A DNA stretch of 64,000 nucleotides. Origin: Bartonella henselae str. Houston-1 (GTDB taxonomy: Bacteria > Pseudomonadota > Alphaproteobacteria > Rhizobiales > Rhizobiaceae). Every line of letters starts with the position of its first letter. Position 1 is the stretch's first letter. This document shows, piece by piece, positions 41,166-50,702 of the stretch. The notes under the pieces were generated by a model, which was given only the letters and a program-made list of their open reading frames with translations, had not been told where the DNA came from and ran no database searches. The position numbers were made by a program, and so were the translations under genes. Location of the stretch: the NCBI RefSeq assembly GCF_000046705.1, contig NC_005956.1, forward strand, positions 1,585,001 to 1,649,000, in the 5' to 3' direction.

Positions 41166-41370
41166 TTGGTCGCATACGCAACGACCAATAGGGATCTAAA
41201 AACCCTAAATCCGAGCGTAAAAATGAACCCACTGATGTGGGTATCCCGGAATTCCGGGAGATTTTGCTATGTCCAGGTGCTACAAGCACTAAAAGCAAAA
41301 AGCTGACTCGGATTCAGTATTTTTAGACTCCCGGAATACCAATGCGAGGGCGCTCGCAACCGGCGGGGGG
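41166..41370 (+). ncRNA. Brt-like structured RNA leader, copy 1
   Basis: Hairpins in order: TTGGTCG/CGACCAA (41166-41188, loop with ACGCAA), AGGG/CCCT, CCCAC/GTGGG, TCCCGGAATTCCGGGA (41244-41259), GTGCT/AGCAC, CTGA/TCAG, and GCGAG/CTCGC (41344-41357) just before the ribosome site. ATTCCGGGAG (41251) is also fully complementary to CTCCCGGAAT (41328), so the fourth hairpin and a long-range stem exclude each other. Layout and genus fit the Bartonella Brt RNAs that precede HTH genes. The 5' and 3' ends are approximate. Confidence 0.8.
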
Positions 41371-41373
41371 AAG

Positions 41374-41760
41374 ATGCAAGCGAGAAATCTTCATCAAGCA
41401 AAAAATCTTCATAATGACATTTTCGTGGGCAAAAAAATTCGTTTTCGGCGAAAAATGCTGAAAATGTCTCAAAAAACATTGGCTGATCATTTGAAGGTAA
41501 GTTCCCAACAAATTCAAAAATATGAAACAGGATTAAATCGTGTGAGTGCAGGGCGTTTAAAGGAAATTGCTGATATCTTAAGTGTTCCTATTGCCTTTTT
41601 TTACGCTGATCTCTTTACAAAACAAGACACCCCCACCCAGCATGATGAAATCGCCTCAAACAGAGAGGAATACTTCCTTTTGAAAAGTTTTAGAGAACTC
41701 AAACCGAAAAAACAGAAGGCAATTTTATGGTTGATCTCTGATCAAAATGAAAGTTTTTAA
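41374..41760 (+). CDS. XRE-family HTH regulator (Brt-associated)
   Basis: The 128-residue protein has a Cro/C1-type HTH (VGKKIRFRRKMLKMSQKTLA, then VSSQQIQKYETGLNRVSAGR) and a C-terminal helical part ending LKSFRELKPKKQKAILWLIS. It starts with ATG behind a GGGGGGA ribosome site that follows the RNA leader's last hairpin. Such Brt-linked HTH proteins have been reported to influence badA adhesin expression in B. henselae; the target here is unknown. This is the only intact copy with the MQARN start; two GTG-started paralogues lie at 57-58 kb. Confidence 0.88.
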   Translation: MQARNLHQAKNLHNDIFVGKKIRFRRKMLKMSQKTLADHLKVSSQQIQKYETGLNRVSAGRLKEIADILSVPIAFFYADLFTKQDTPTQHDEIASNREEYFLLKSFRELKPKKQKAILWLISDQNESF

Positions 41761-43330
41761 AATATGCTTAGAGTGTTTCACTCTCTGCTCATAAACATGC
41801 ATGCATATTTTTAAAAATCACTTACCATGACGATAGTGCTCTTATTTCGTCAGAGCATAAAAACGCTTAATGATAACTTTGAAAAACCAAACTGCTGTTC
41901 AGCTCTCACTCTCCACTTCTCACTCTCCACTTCTCACTCTCCACTTCTCACTCTCCACCTCTCCTCTCATCCGGCTCTTCTTTCTGCTCTCCAACATACT
42001 CTTTCTCCCTCTGGAAACAGCCTCCTCCCAACCACCCCACTAGCAACCATCCCATAAACCTCCAAACATCAGCCGCCCCCTCACCAGCAACCAACCTACA
42101 AATTACCTAGCACCAACCGCCCCCTCATCCTTTAGTACGCTTCTTTACCCACGCTCTCCACAACATCTTCCAAATTCATCGGAAATAAACTCACCGGCAG
42201 CTTCCCTTCACCTCACTCTTCAACTCCTCCTTAAAGCGCACACCCCATCCTCCTGCACCCCCTTTTCCTCATCTTTACAGCATATTTATAAGGATGCAGA
42301 TCATGCACAGTTTTTCTGTTTTTTCTTTTTCAAGATTTACGTTTTATCGTTTTTACGACTACACGAAAAATAGTAAAGTAAACCTGTGATAAAAACACCG
42401 TTGGAATACATTTGAAAAACACTTGATTAAAATGAAAACAAATGGAAATGTGCTCTTCTCATTCCACTCATCTATTCCCCTCTTTTCCAGCCTGCTCTCA
42501 GCTTATAGGCAAACTTCCACGGACAATCACCCCACTAAACTAAAAACTACTTTCACGATTCAATTTTGCAAAATCCTATTTCCCTTTATTGCAGAGTGAG
42601 AAAAGTAAATTTTAATATGTCATTTAATTCTGCATTGTGCAGAACTTTTACGGACAAGCATTCCCCACCAACATCCAGTTCCATCGGAAACAGCCTCCCC
42701 CCAACCACTCCACTAGCAACCATCCCATAAACCTCTAAACATCAGCCGCCCCCTCACCAGCAACCAACCTACAAATTACCTAGCACCAACCGCCCCCTCA
42801 TCCTTTAGCACGCTTCTTTACCCACGCTCTCCACCCTATCCTAAGCCTACCCCACCATATCGTTATCACGCTTCATCAGCAACCAATCATCTTTCACCCC
42901 CACAACAATGACCTCATTGTAATCCACCCCATCTTCCCTCCACTTCTCCTCTCATCCGGCTCTTCTCTCTGCTCTCCAACATACTCTTCCTCCCTCTGGA
43001 AACAGCCTCCTCCCAACCACCCCACTAGCAACCATCCCATAAACCTCCAAACATCAGCCGCCCCCTCACCAGCAACCAACCTACAAATTACCTAGCACCA
43101 ACCGCCCCCTCATCCTTTAGCACGCTTCTTTACCCACGCTCTCCACAACATCTTCCAAATTCATCGGAAATAAACTCACCGGCAACTTCCCTTCACCTCA
43201 CTCTTCAACTCCTCCTTAAAGCGCACACCCCATCCTCCTGCACAGCCTTTCCCGCCATTTTACAGCACATTTGTAAGGATGCAGATCATGCACAGTTTTT
43301 CTGTTTTTTCTTTTTCAAGATTTACGTTTT
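41761..43330. repeat. C/T-rich repeat block, three diverged copies
   Basis: After about four 14-bp units at 41899-41960, a segment of about 340 bp (about 41960-42310) recurs at about 42946-43330, with a shorter third copy at 42660-42850 (landmark CATCAGCCGCCCCCTCACCA). Minus-strand frames look like broken gene ends, for example DYNEVIVVGVKDDWLLMKRD stopping at 42847 and NLEDVVESVGKEA stopping near 42138 and 43110. No intact gene was found. Confidence 0.7.
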
Positions 43331-43529
43331 TATACTTTTAAAAATTTACAGAAAGACAGAAAAGCGTATAAAATGAAAAAAGATAATAAGTTTTTAAGCT
43401 TATCGATCAGAAAACGCGCTTATAGAAGCTATAGCGTATTGATATTCTCTCTTTAAGCCGGTATTTTTACGGCAAAACGTGCCCCATTCCCCACATTAAA
43501 ACGCAACATCCCTCGCATTAAAGTAATGC

Positions 43530-44030
43530 AATACACTAATTTATAAGGATAAATCATCGCTTTGTTTATTGAATGAGAGTGCCGAATATCGTAAAGATTC
43601 TCTCATCTCAAATCCTCTCATAGTCAATCAATTAAAATCACTTACTTGCATGTGATAAGTAGGACTAGCGTGTAGGTAAAAACTCTTTAAGAAAAGAGGT
43701 AAAAATGCTCCACCATTTCAATGCAAAAATAATCGCAATATTTTGAGTTAGTAAAGAGGAATGATGGGACCATTTTCCAACTTCATAAGCCTAAAGACGA
43801 TAGTGAACAACGGCTTTTACAGTATACCCTTCGAATACCTTCATGAAATGGGCTTAAAAACCTTGAAAAAGGGTTCTTTAAAACAAGGGCGTGAATTGGC
43901 AACACTAGGCTTTTGCTGTATGGGGTATTTTTGTGGTTTAGGAAACGGTTTTTTTGAGCTGTTTGTTCAATGGCATTCTATTCTTCATAAGGGGCATTGA
44001 CCCCATTATGCAATGCATAAACTTTTGCTA
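43530..44030 (+). pseudogene. integrase relic C (5' region only)
   Basis: The element in front (ATGAGA...TCTCAT palindrome at about 43572-43605) and the following 400 bp match the upstream and N-terminal parts of integrase relics A and B. A short frame at 43761-44000 is out of the ancestral phase. Confidence 0.55.
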
Positions 44031-44998
44031 TTTTTAAAGAGATAATCTTTTCTTAACATGTATATAATCTTATAGCCCGTTTATGATGACATATTATCCA
44101 ACTAAGAGCTTAAGAGTCTTCAAAAAAACACAAGACGAACGCCATCTTGTTTTACCCTATTCTTATCTTTACTTCGCCCCTTAATATCTGCTCTGTTTTT
44201 TGGGTATAACGTCCATAACCTTATCTCCAACTGTTTTCACGGTGTACAGCTTGTTTCTGAGAGAGCATCCGTGTAAAGTCATAATGAAAGTGAAGAACAA
44301 AAGATAAGACCAAGAGCATACTTGAACATTTTTCGCAAGTGCACTCCTATTCCCCAAAATGGCAATTTTTTATTCTTTACCATTATTGCATTTTTATCTA
44401 AAAAAAATCGTAGTTATCTTCATCAATAGTGTATGAAAATTGCGTTGTTTTTTACATTCATAATTTCAATCTATACTTCCTTATGCTTGGCAAAAATTAC
44501 CATCCTTAAATAGTCGCAAAGTTTTGCATTGAATGATTATGCCACATTGCATGAACAGAAAAATGCTTTTGTCAATGCGTAACGAATATGATTATTGAAA
44601 CAATTTTCCTCCCTTATTCAACATTGTTTAAGCATGTTTTACATTCATAAAATCCTTAAAATACGTATTTTCGTTTAACAGGAAAAATCCGTACGATATC
44701 TGATCGCTACAGCTAAAAATCTGCCATTACAACAAAATCGACCAAGATTATGATACGAAAAATAATCCGGCGACAAATAGACACGGCCCACCAAAAATTT
44801 TTGATAAGCAAATTCTTTTGGTGACTCACCATTCTTGTTTGACGCAAAGAATTCTTAAGATTAATCAAACAAGCTGATAAATTGACCGAACCCACTTCAA
44901 TCAAACGGGCTCAATCAACTGCATTTGCAAAAGCAAAGCAGTCTGCCCGGTGGATGAGAAGCTGGAGAGCTTTGTTCTCAAAAGCTTTTGCAAAAAAG
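44031..44998. other. gene-free stretch
   Basis: AT-rich sequence. A plus-strand frame ending at about 45013 (FAKAKQSARWMRSWRALFSK, then AFAKKKRYI and a stop) looks like the tail of a lost gene. Nothing else is recognised. Confidence 0.35.
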
Positions 44999-45029
44999 AA
45001 GCGGTATATTTAAAAGTACCGCTTTTTTT
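44999..45029. terminator. bidirectional Rho-independent terminator
   Basis: Perfect 8-bp stem AAGCGGTA (44999-45006) / TACCGCTT (45017-45024) with a T run on the right and an A run on the left. It lies 50 bp beyond the dsbB-like stop and can end transcription from both sides. Confidence 0.8.
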
Positions 45030-45078
45030 AGTTATAACATTCAAGATATACAGCTAGAAAGTTTATTAAAAAACCTCT

Positions 45079-45660
45079 TTAAGAAGAGGAAGGAAACCAA
45101 TAAGACAACAACTCATATCTTACGGGATCATCGGCACATTGCCCAGTTCCGCATTCAAGCACGGTAGAAATCAGATTTGCTGCAATTAAAAAGACAAAGA
45201 GACCACTTGCCATTTTACTGAGTAAAGGGAAAGGAGCAAATACTTTGAATTTGTAAGACAGTTCACTTAAAATCATAAGGAAGGCAACGGCAAAAATACA
45301 AAGCACTGCAATAATGAATGCCCAAGTATAAAAATGGAGTCCAAAGAACGTTGAACCATATCCAAGATCATCTGGTGTGATATGTAAAAACACCTGACGT
45401 GCAGCAACAATACTGGTTACCATACAACCAAGAATAACCATACCATAATGGGTATTTTTGACCTTATGGTGAATATTAAGAAGGAAGCCACATCCTGCCA
45501 GCATCAAACCTACGCGCTGAAGAAGACAAAGAGGGCACGGCAATTCAAACTTCACCAGTTGATAATAGAAAGCCACCAACAGGACAGCAGAAAGTCCTAA
45601 CAATCCTAATGTGTTCATAAATATGATGAAATGATGATTTTTTTGTTGAACATGTTCCAT
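45079..45660 (-). CDS. DsbB-family disulfide bond formation protein
   Basis: The 193-residue protein has about five membrane segments and the CxxC pair Cys42/Cys45 in ELPCPLCLLQR, which contacts quinone in DsbB. A second pair, Cys170/Cys175 (ECGTGQC), lies behind the last membrane segment rather than in the usual loop between TM3 and TM4, as in atypical DsbB relatives. It re-oxidises a periplasmic thiol oxidase. It follows a DUF5993 gene by 10 bp, forming a two-gene operon that ends at the terminator near 45.0 kb. Confidence 0.88.
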   Translation of the reverse strand: MEHVQQKNHHFIIFMNTLGLLGLSAVLLVAFYYQLVKFELPCPLCLLQRVGLMLAGCGFLLNIHHKVKNTHYGMVILGCMVTSIVAARQVFLHITPDDLGYGSTFFGLHFYTWAFIIAVLCIFAVAFLMILSELSYKFKVFAPFPLLSKMASGLFVFLIAANLISTVLECGTGQCADDPVRYELLSYWFPSSS

Positions 45661-45670
45661 GATTATTATC

Positions 45671-45823
45671 TCAAAAAGACAGATTTAAAGTAGAAGTTGC
45701 ATGATGATTAAAAGTGAGAAGAATAACAACTAACAGGATTGCCCATAAGGCATAACTTATGTTTTTTTTGCCATACACAGTCGTTATTGCTGTACCTAAA
45801 GCGATTAAAAACGGAACAAACAT
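45671..45823 (-). CDS. DUF5993 family small membrane protein
   Basis: The 50-residue protein (MFVPFLIALGTAITTVYGKK ... LLTFNHHATSTLNLSF) has two membrane helices and the FNHHATxTLNLSF ending of DUF5993. These proteins are commonly encoded next to DsbB-like genes, as here. The ATG at 45823 has an AGGAGA site; a longer upstream reading to 45862 is unlikely. Confidence 0.8.
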   Translation of the reverse strand: MFVPFLIALGTAITTVYGKKNISYALWAILLVVILLTFNHHATSTLNLSF

Positions 45824-46410
45824 TAAAGTCTCCTTTCTTATATAACGGGCAACATATTGCACACTTGGGCTAAAAAATAGAGATAATATATTAATTATTC
45901 ACAATTCATTACAAATTATTACAATTCACAATTATATTGTGTTCTCTTTATGACTATAGAAAATACAACAAAACAGAGAGGCTGCTAAAAGTGAATTTCA
46001 AAGCAAAGCATCTCAGCATGCGCTTACTTTTTCATGAAGCAAAAGAGCGTATTTTCACCCTAACCCTGAAAGAATTATCTAAACGACAAAATAATCATCA
46101 TTCACTAAATATTGAGATTTTTATTCTCTCTTTTCACAACACACTCTTCTTATTCTTGCCACAAAATTCCCCTTCTCACCAGCTAAGTGATGGTTTAAAT
46201 TGTAACGCCTATTTTCTGCCCTTTTAGAAAACAAAAAACGGTAAGAATTTCTGAAGGTCTTACAAAAAGATGGGTTTGTGCCTCTGAAATCTCGCAGAAG
46301 AAAAAATCAGAATGAAACTTCAAGGAAAATGAGGAAGGTATTAGAGAAAAAACCATTTACGCTAAGAAAGAAGGAGATATTTTAACCACATAGCTCTAAC
46401 AGCTGTTCAG
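45824..46410. other. gene-free stretch
   Basis: Contains the promoter region of the DUF5993-dsbB operon. A plus-strand frame at 45937-46227 has no recognisable relatives and no ribosome site. Confidence 0.35.
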
Positions 46411-46950
46411 CTTTCACCCTCCATCTCTCATCCTCCATCTTTCACCCTCCACCCCTCATTCTCCACCCCTCATTCTCCACCTCTCATCCTCCATCTCTCA
46501 TCCTCCATCTCTCATCCTCCATCTCTCATCCTCCATCTCTCATCCTCCATCTCTCATCCTCCATCTCTCATCCTCCATCTCTCATCCTCCGCCTTTCACT
46601 CTCCACCCCTCACTCTCCACCCCTCACTCTCCACCCCTCATTCTCCACCCCTCATTCTCCACCTCTCATCCTCCATCTCTCATCCTCCATCTCTCATCCT
46701 CCATCTCTCATCCTCCATCTCTCATCCTCCATCTCTCATCCTCCATCTCTCATCCTCCATCTCTCATCCTCCATCTCTCATCCTCCATCTCTCATCCTCC
46801 ATCTCTCATCCTCCATCTCTCATCCTCCATCTCTCATCCTCCATCTCTCATCCTCCATCTCTCACTCTCCACCTCTCACTCTCCACCTCTCACTCTCCAC
46901 CTCTCATCCTCCGCTTCTCATCCTCCACCCCTCATCCTCCAGCGATCACT
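46411..46950. repeat. 14-bp minisatellite, about 38 copies
   Basis: Same consensus as at 40.5 kb (CTCATCCTCCATCT majority unit) and the same right end, followed by an identical 85-bp spacer and a second Brt-like RNA. The internal order of variants differs from the first array, so the arrays expanded independently after duplication. Confidence 0.95.
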
Positions 46951-47035
46951 CCCTCATTCAAAAATTGTAACTTCAAAAACTGTTCTAATTGTTATTGTAA
47001 ATCCTCTGAAATTCCTTTATGACTTAAAAGATGTT

Positions 47036-47240
47036 TTGGTCGCATACGCAACGACCAATAGGGATCTAAAAACCCTAAATCCGAGCGTAAAAATGAACCC
47101 ACTGATGTGGGTGTCCCGGAATTCCGGGAGATTTTGCTATGTCCAGGTGCTACAAGCACTAAAAGCAAAAAGCTGACTCGGATTCAGTATTTTCAAGCTC
47201 CCGGAATACCAATGCGAGGGCGCTTGCAACCGGCGGGGGG
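47036..47240 (+). ncRNA. Brt-like structured RNA leader, copy 2
   Basis: Almost identical to copy 1 (41166-41370), with all hairpins and the competing ATTCCGGGAG/CTCCCGGAAT pair kept. A T-for-C change in the last hairpin (GCGAG/CTTGC) is tolerated by G-T pairing. Confidence 0.8.
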
Positions 47241-47243
47241 AAG

Positions 47244-47570
47244 ATGCAAGCGAGAAATCTTCATCAAGCAAAAAATCTTCATAATGACATTTTCGTGGGC
47301 AAAAAAATTCGTTTTCGGCGAAAAATGCTGAAAATGTCTCAAAAAACATTGGCTGATCACTTGAGGGTAAGTTCCCAACAAATTCAAAAATATGAAACAG
47401 GATTAAATCGTGTGAGTGCAGGGCGTTTAAAGGAAATTGCTGATAGAGTAAAAACATTTTTTGATGATTTGAGTGGAGGCTTTTCAATATTTCTCAATGC
47501 CTCAGTATCTGTGCGCCTCAGCTATCCGTGCCATTTTTTTAAGGAAGGAAGAAGCACCTGTTTTTATTGA
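47244..47570 (+). pseudogene. truncated Brt-associated HTH gene
   Basis: The first 67 codons match the 41374 gene (MQARNLHQAKNLHNDIFVGK ... RLKEIAD) through the complete HTH. From 47446 the sequence switches to an unrelated tail (RVKTFFDDLSGGFSIFLNAS) ending at 47570. The conserved FRELKPKKQKAI C-terminus is lost. It may still produce a DNA-binding protein of 108 residues with a foreign end. Confidence 0.7.
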
Positions 47571-47864
47571 AAAAATGAAAAAGGACGAAGTTATTACGGT
47601 GTCCAGAATAAAACTTCCTCACAAAAAAGCTAAGAGATAAAAAGATTCCTTGCTGCCTTTTTCACCAAAAAGAAGAGTTCCCACTTGATCGCTTTGGTCA
47701 ACATGTTACCTGCTATCATAGCTGATATATCAGGTAAATACGCCACTTGATCTGTTTTTCCAAGACCTAAACCGCTAAAAACAAGGGCGTTCCCTTACGA
47801 AAAAGTGCATCTCGCACAACAAGATGCACTTTCTTTATCAAGAGTCGTTCTCTCTTTACTACTT
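47571..47864. other. gene-free stretch
   Basis: No gene recognised. Around 47806-47832 GTGCATCTCGCACAACAAGATGCAC forms a hairpin and could act as a terminator (GTGCATCT/AGATGCAC followed by TTTC). Confidence 0.4.
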
Positions 47865-48209
47865 TTAATTAATAAAGCATGACATCCATTTTTGACCGCT
47901 ATATTCCTTAGGGTCAAGATCTCTACAACCATTCCTCATTCCCATAGCCCTAAGAATTGCATGATACTTTTTTTGAATTTTAAATTTATTATTGTCATAT
48001 GTAAAGAGGTTCTTTCTTTCAGGAACAATGATTTCTTGAAGAATCTTTTTCTCTCTGTCTCCAAAACCATTTTTTGTTACAAGTTGCCCGACTATCGCAT
48101 CGCTCTTAGTTCCCCAGCCATTCCCCACTGGCAGTGCATTAGCCGTTACCGGAGATAATACTGAAGAAAAAATAGAAAACAAAGTTGCAGTTAAAACAAT
48201 ACGTTTCAT
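47865..48209 (-). CDS. small secreted protein of unknown function
   Basis: The 114-residue protein starts with a classic signal peptide (MKRIVLTATLFSIFSSVLSP, probable cut after ANA at about residue 25). The mature protein has about 89 residues with one Cys pair (NGCRDL, MSCFIN) that could form a disulfide, fitting the dsbB-like gene 2 kb away. An AAGGGAA site precedes the ATG. No family was recognised. Confidence 0.65.
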   Translation of the reverse strand: MKRIVLTATLFSIFSSVLSPVTANALPVGNGWGTKSDAIVGQLVTKNGFGDREKKILQEIIVPERKNLFTYDNNKFKIQKKYHAILRAMGMRNGCRDLDPKEYSGQKWMSCFIN

Positions 48210-48488
48210 GAGATAAATTCCCTTATTAATAATTAAATTTATAAATGATCTCTGCTATGAAACAAAGCAGTGCACATTTTGTGTTATTAACATTTTAGTT
48301 ATTTTTGTGTTGTACACATTTTGGTTATAATTGTCAACTTTTTATTCTGATTATACCTTTAAGCTTCTCACCGCCCCCTTATTACACCTTTTCTTCTCGT
48401 AACCCATTTGTCATTGTCGATTTGGAAAATACGGCATCTCGTTTAACTAGCTATAACTATCAGTCAGTCTGATTTCATCATTATTCCA

Positions 48489-48863
48489 ATGAAGGAACAG
48501 CAACAAGATGCTTTCGCCACCATTGAGATTATCAAAGAAATTCATCGAGACATGAAAACTGTACACCGTTCTATTGCTCACGCTGTTTTATTTACTCAGT
48601 CTAAAGTTGTTACCAAGTCTAGAACTTCTCACTTTGTATCATATAGAAATCACCAAATTGATACCTTCGAAACTGAAATCAACGAATGTGATGTATTCTC
48701 AGCGATTTTTGCAACTGGAGATTTTCATCGTGACCTCAATGCAAAGGAAGTCAATGATCTTAACGCTGTAATGAGTAATTTTGAAGTATGCGCTACAGAA
48801 GTTATTAAAAAACTGAGAGATAATCAGACCAAGAAAGAAAATAACGTCATGCATTACACTTAA
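48489..48863 (+). CDS. hypothetical protein
   Basis: A 124-codon frame encodes a soluble, mostly helical protein (IEIIKEIHRDMKTVHRSIAH, then DLNAKEVNDLNAVMSNFEVC). There is no clear ribosome site and no recognised domain. Surrounding DNA is AT-rich and contains dead toxin-antitoxin genes, so it may be a remnant of accessory DNA. Confidence 0.4.
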   Translation: MKEQQQDAFATIEIIKEIHRDMKTVHRSIAHAVLFTQSKVVTKSRTSHFVSYRNHQIDTFETEINECDVFSAIFATGDFHRDLNAKEVNDLNAVMSNFEVCATEVIKKLRDNQTKKENNVMHYT

Positions 48864-49130
48864 GAACGCACTTTCTATGCTTTGTTGAATCAAGATTGCA
48901 CAGAAAGATTGAACAATCTACACACAGAAAAAAATATTAAACCAAAATCAAAAAATGAAACAATTCTTTAGTTTCAATCAGAATTAAATCAATTTTTGAA
49001 AAATTTAAAAACGTCAAAATTTTCAAATAAATTTGCTTAACAAAACGAAAAAGAAAAAGGCATTCTTAAAAAGTAGCTCAATTAAGCCATATGATAAAAG
49101 GAAATCAAAGGAGGTTTATAAAGTATAGCA
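48864..49130. other. AT-rich spacer
   Basis: No gene recognised. An AAAGGAGG ribosome site at about 49107-49114 belongs to the dead antitoxin gene that follows. Confidence 0.3.
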
Positions 49131-49391
49131 ATGGCTTCAAAAGATGTTATGTGAATACGCATAGACAAAAATTAAAAAAAAGAAGCACATGAAATATGAG
49201 GCGTTCTAAGACTTACAGTGTCTGATTTTAGAGGGATTGCTTTTACTAAAATTATTAGTGAAGAAAGATTGCCGTTTGAAATGCATATTCCTAATACAAA
49301 AACGCTTAAAACTTTTGAAAAAACAGACAAAGGTGAAGATATTTTTTATGCAAAAGATATAAAAGACTTGTTTAAACAACTCAATATTTAA
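49131..49391 (+). pseudogene. RelB/DinJ-family antitoxin gene with three in-frame stops
   Basis: A single 87-codon frame from ATG 49131 to TAA 49391 is interrupted by three stops near the start. The rest reads as the DinJ C-terminal half (GIAFTKIISEERLPFEMHIP, then KGEDIFYAKDIKDLFKQLNI). A good AAAGGAGG ribosome site remains upstream. Confidence 0.75.
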
Positions 49392-49393
49392 TT

Positions 49394-49675
49394 ATGCGTT
49401 CAGTTAACTATTCTGGTAAGTTTAAAAAGAGCGAAAAAATGCGGAAAAGATATGTATAAATTAACAGAGGTTATGCAACTTCTGATCAAATAAGAAGAAA
49501 TTACCAGACATATAAAAGATCACGCTTTTTGCAAGGAAATTGGAAGCCCACGTGGTAATCTTCATAGAGAACCAGATTGATTGTTAATTGATCCAGATTC
49601 GTTTGTTAATTGATAATGTGAGTGATGAACATGTTCATTGTGATAGAACAGGAACATATTCTAATTTGTTTAAAT
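49394..49675 (+). pseudogene. YafQ-family toxin gene, frameshifted
   Basis: Starting 3 bp after the antitoxin stop, MRSVNYSGKFKKSEK fits the YafQ N-terminus. A frameshift follows, then DMYKLTEVMQLLI in another frame and later stops. The toxin cannot be made. With the dead antitoxin this is an extinct dinJ-yafQ module. Confidence 0.7.
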
Positions 49676-50105
49676 GAATTTAATCGAATCCCTGTAAAAT
49701 AAAAATTGATTTATTTAACGATGATAAATTGTTTATTTTTTTAAGCTTGCTTTCTTTTGTATAGGTTGGTCACTACAGCACTATATGAGGGCGCGCTCCC
49801 TTCCCTATAGGTCGCTTCGCTTGTGAAATGAGAAGCTTTCCGCCTCTTAAAACTCTCTGTCCGCTCACCAAAATCATGAAATCATGACCCGTATTTGTTG
49901 AGAGATTTAATAAGCCTTGGTGAACTCATAAGGCTTGATTGTTAAAGTTAAAACAACCCCTTACAGAGCGCTTGACGCCATCCTGGGACCTAGAACCGTA
50001 ATGCGTTATTGAGTCTTTCACACGCGACTGCGAAATCATGATTTTCTAGGGAGGGGCTCATAATGGCACCTTAAGAAAGTGTTACACAATACGATATGAA
50101 AGGTA
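49676..50105. other. gene-free stretch
   Basis: Nothing recognised except low-complexity and scattered short frames. Confidence 0.3.
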
Positions 50106-50392
50106 CTAGCGTGAATGCATAGAAAGTGGATCTATCTTAGCTTGTTTATGTTTTAGAGCTTGCGCTAAATCATAATTTGCATAGCAAGCCAACAAGCACG
50201 AGCTGTACTTACACCAGCCATTTCAAGCTGAATAGCGAGATGAGCACTAATAGCGGCTTTTCCATTTAAAACTCTAGAAAACGCGACACGAGACATACCA
50301 AGACGTGCAACTGCTTCAGTAACAAACAAACTAAGTTCTTTAATCACATCTTCACGCAATAATTCGCTGGAATGTGGAGGATTTTTCATCAT
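50106..50392 (-). pseudogene. higA: HigA-type antitoxin gene with C-terminal frameshift
   Basis: The frame from 50392 encodes NPPHSSELLREDVIKEL and the HTH (VTEAVARLGMSRVAFSRVLN), typical of HigA. A one-base shift around codon 70 gives an early stop at 50165. In the other frame the expected NYDLAQALKHKQAKIDPLS continues to a stop at 50106. A 75-residue protein retaining the HTH might still be made. Confidence 0.75.
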
Positions 50393-50408
50393 TGTTTAGC
50401 CCTCCTTT

Positions 50409-50702
50409 TTAGTGATAATTTAGATAATCGACCATTTCGACATTTATGCCCTCAAAGCGGAATATTATGTGACAATTTCCATTTACAGTAATCGACCAAT
50501 AACCCTTAAAATCACCCTTTAACGGATGGAGCCGAAAGGATGGATAATTTCAATCATTTGATGCTATAGCGACTTCAAGAGCAGCGAAAATACGCTTTAG
50601 TTTTTTAGGATGGGCAGTTATAATCTGTTCGGTCGTACCAGTATTATAGGTACCAGTATTACAGGGGGTTTTAAGCCTTTTATGTTTAAAACTTAAAATC
50701 AT
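50409..50702 (-). pseudogene. higB: HigB-type toxin gene with an in-frame stop
   Basis: A 97-codon frame reads MILSFKHKRLKT ... AHPKKLKRIFAALEVA, then a TGA at codon 51, then NYPSFRLHPLKGDFKGYWSI and IIFRFEGINVEMVDYLNYH, a complete HigB/RelE-type fold broken only by the stop and a small internal duplication (about 50637-50664). It precedes higA by 16 bp in the usual higBA order. Confidence 0.78.

Noticed and set aside
40332..41306. A 324-codon frame rich in Ser, Leu, Pro and His
   Set aside because: It is the 14-bp minisatellite read in one frame, and its end runs into the structured RNA leader.
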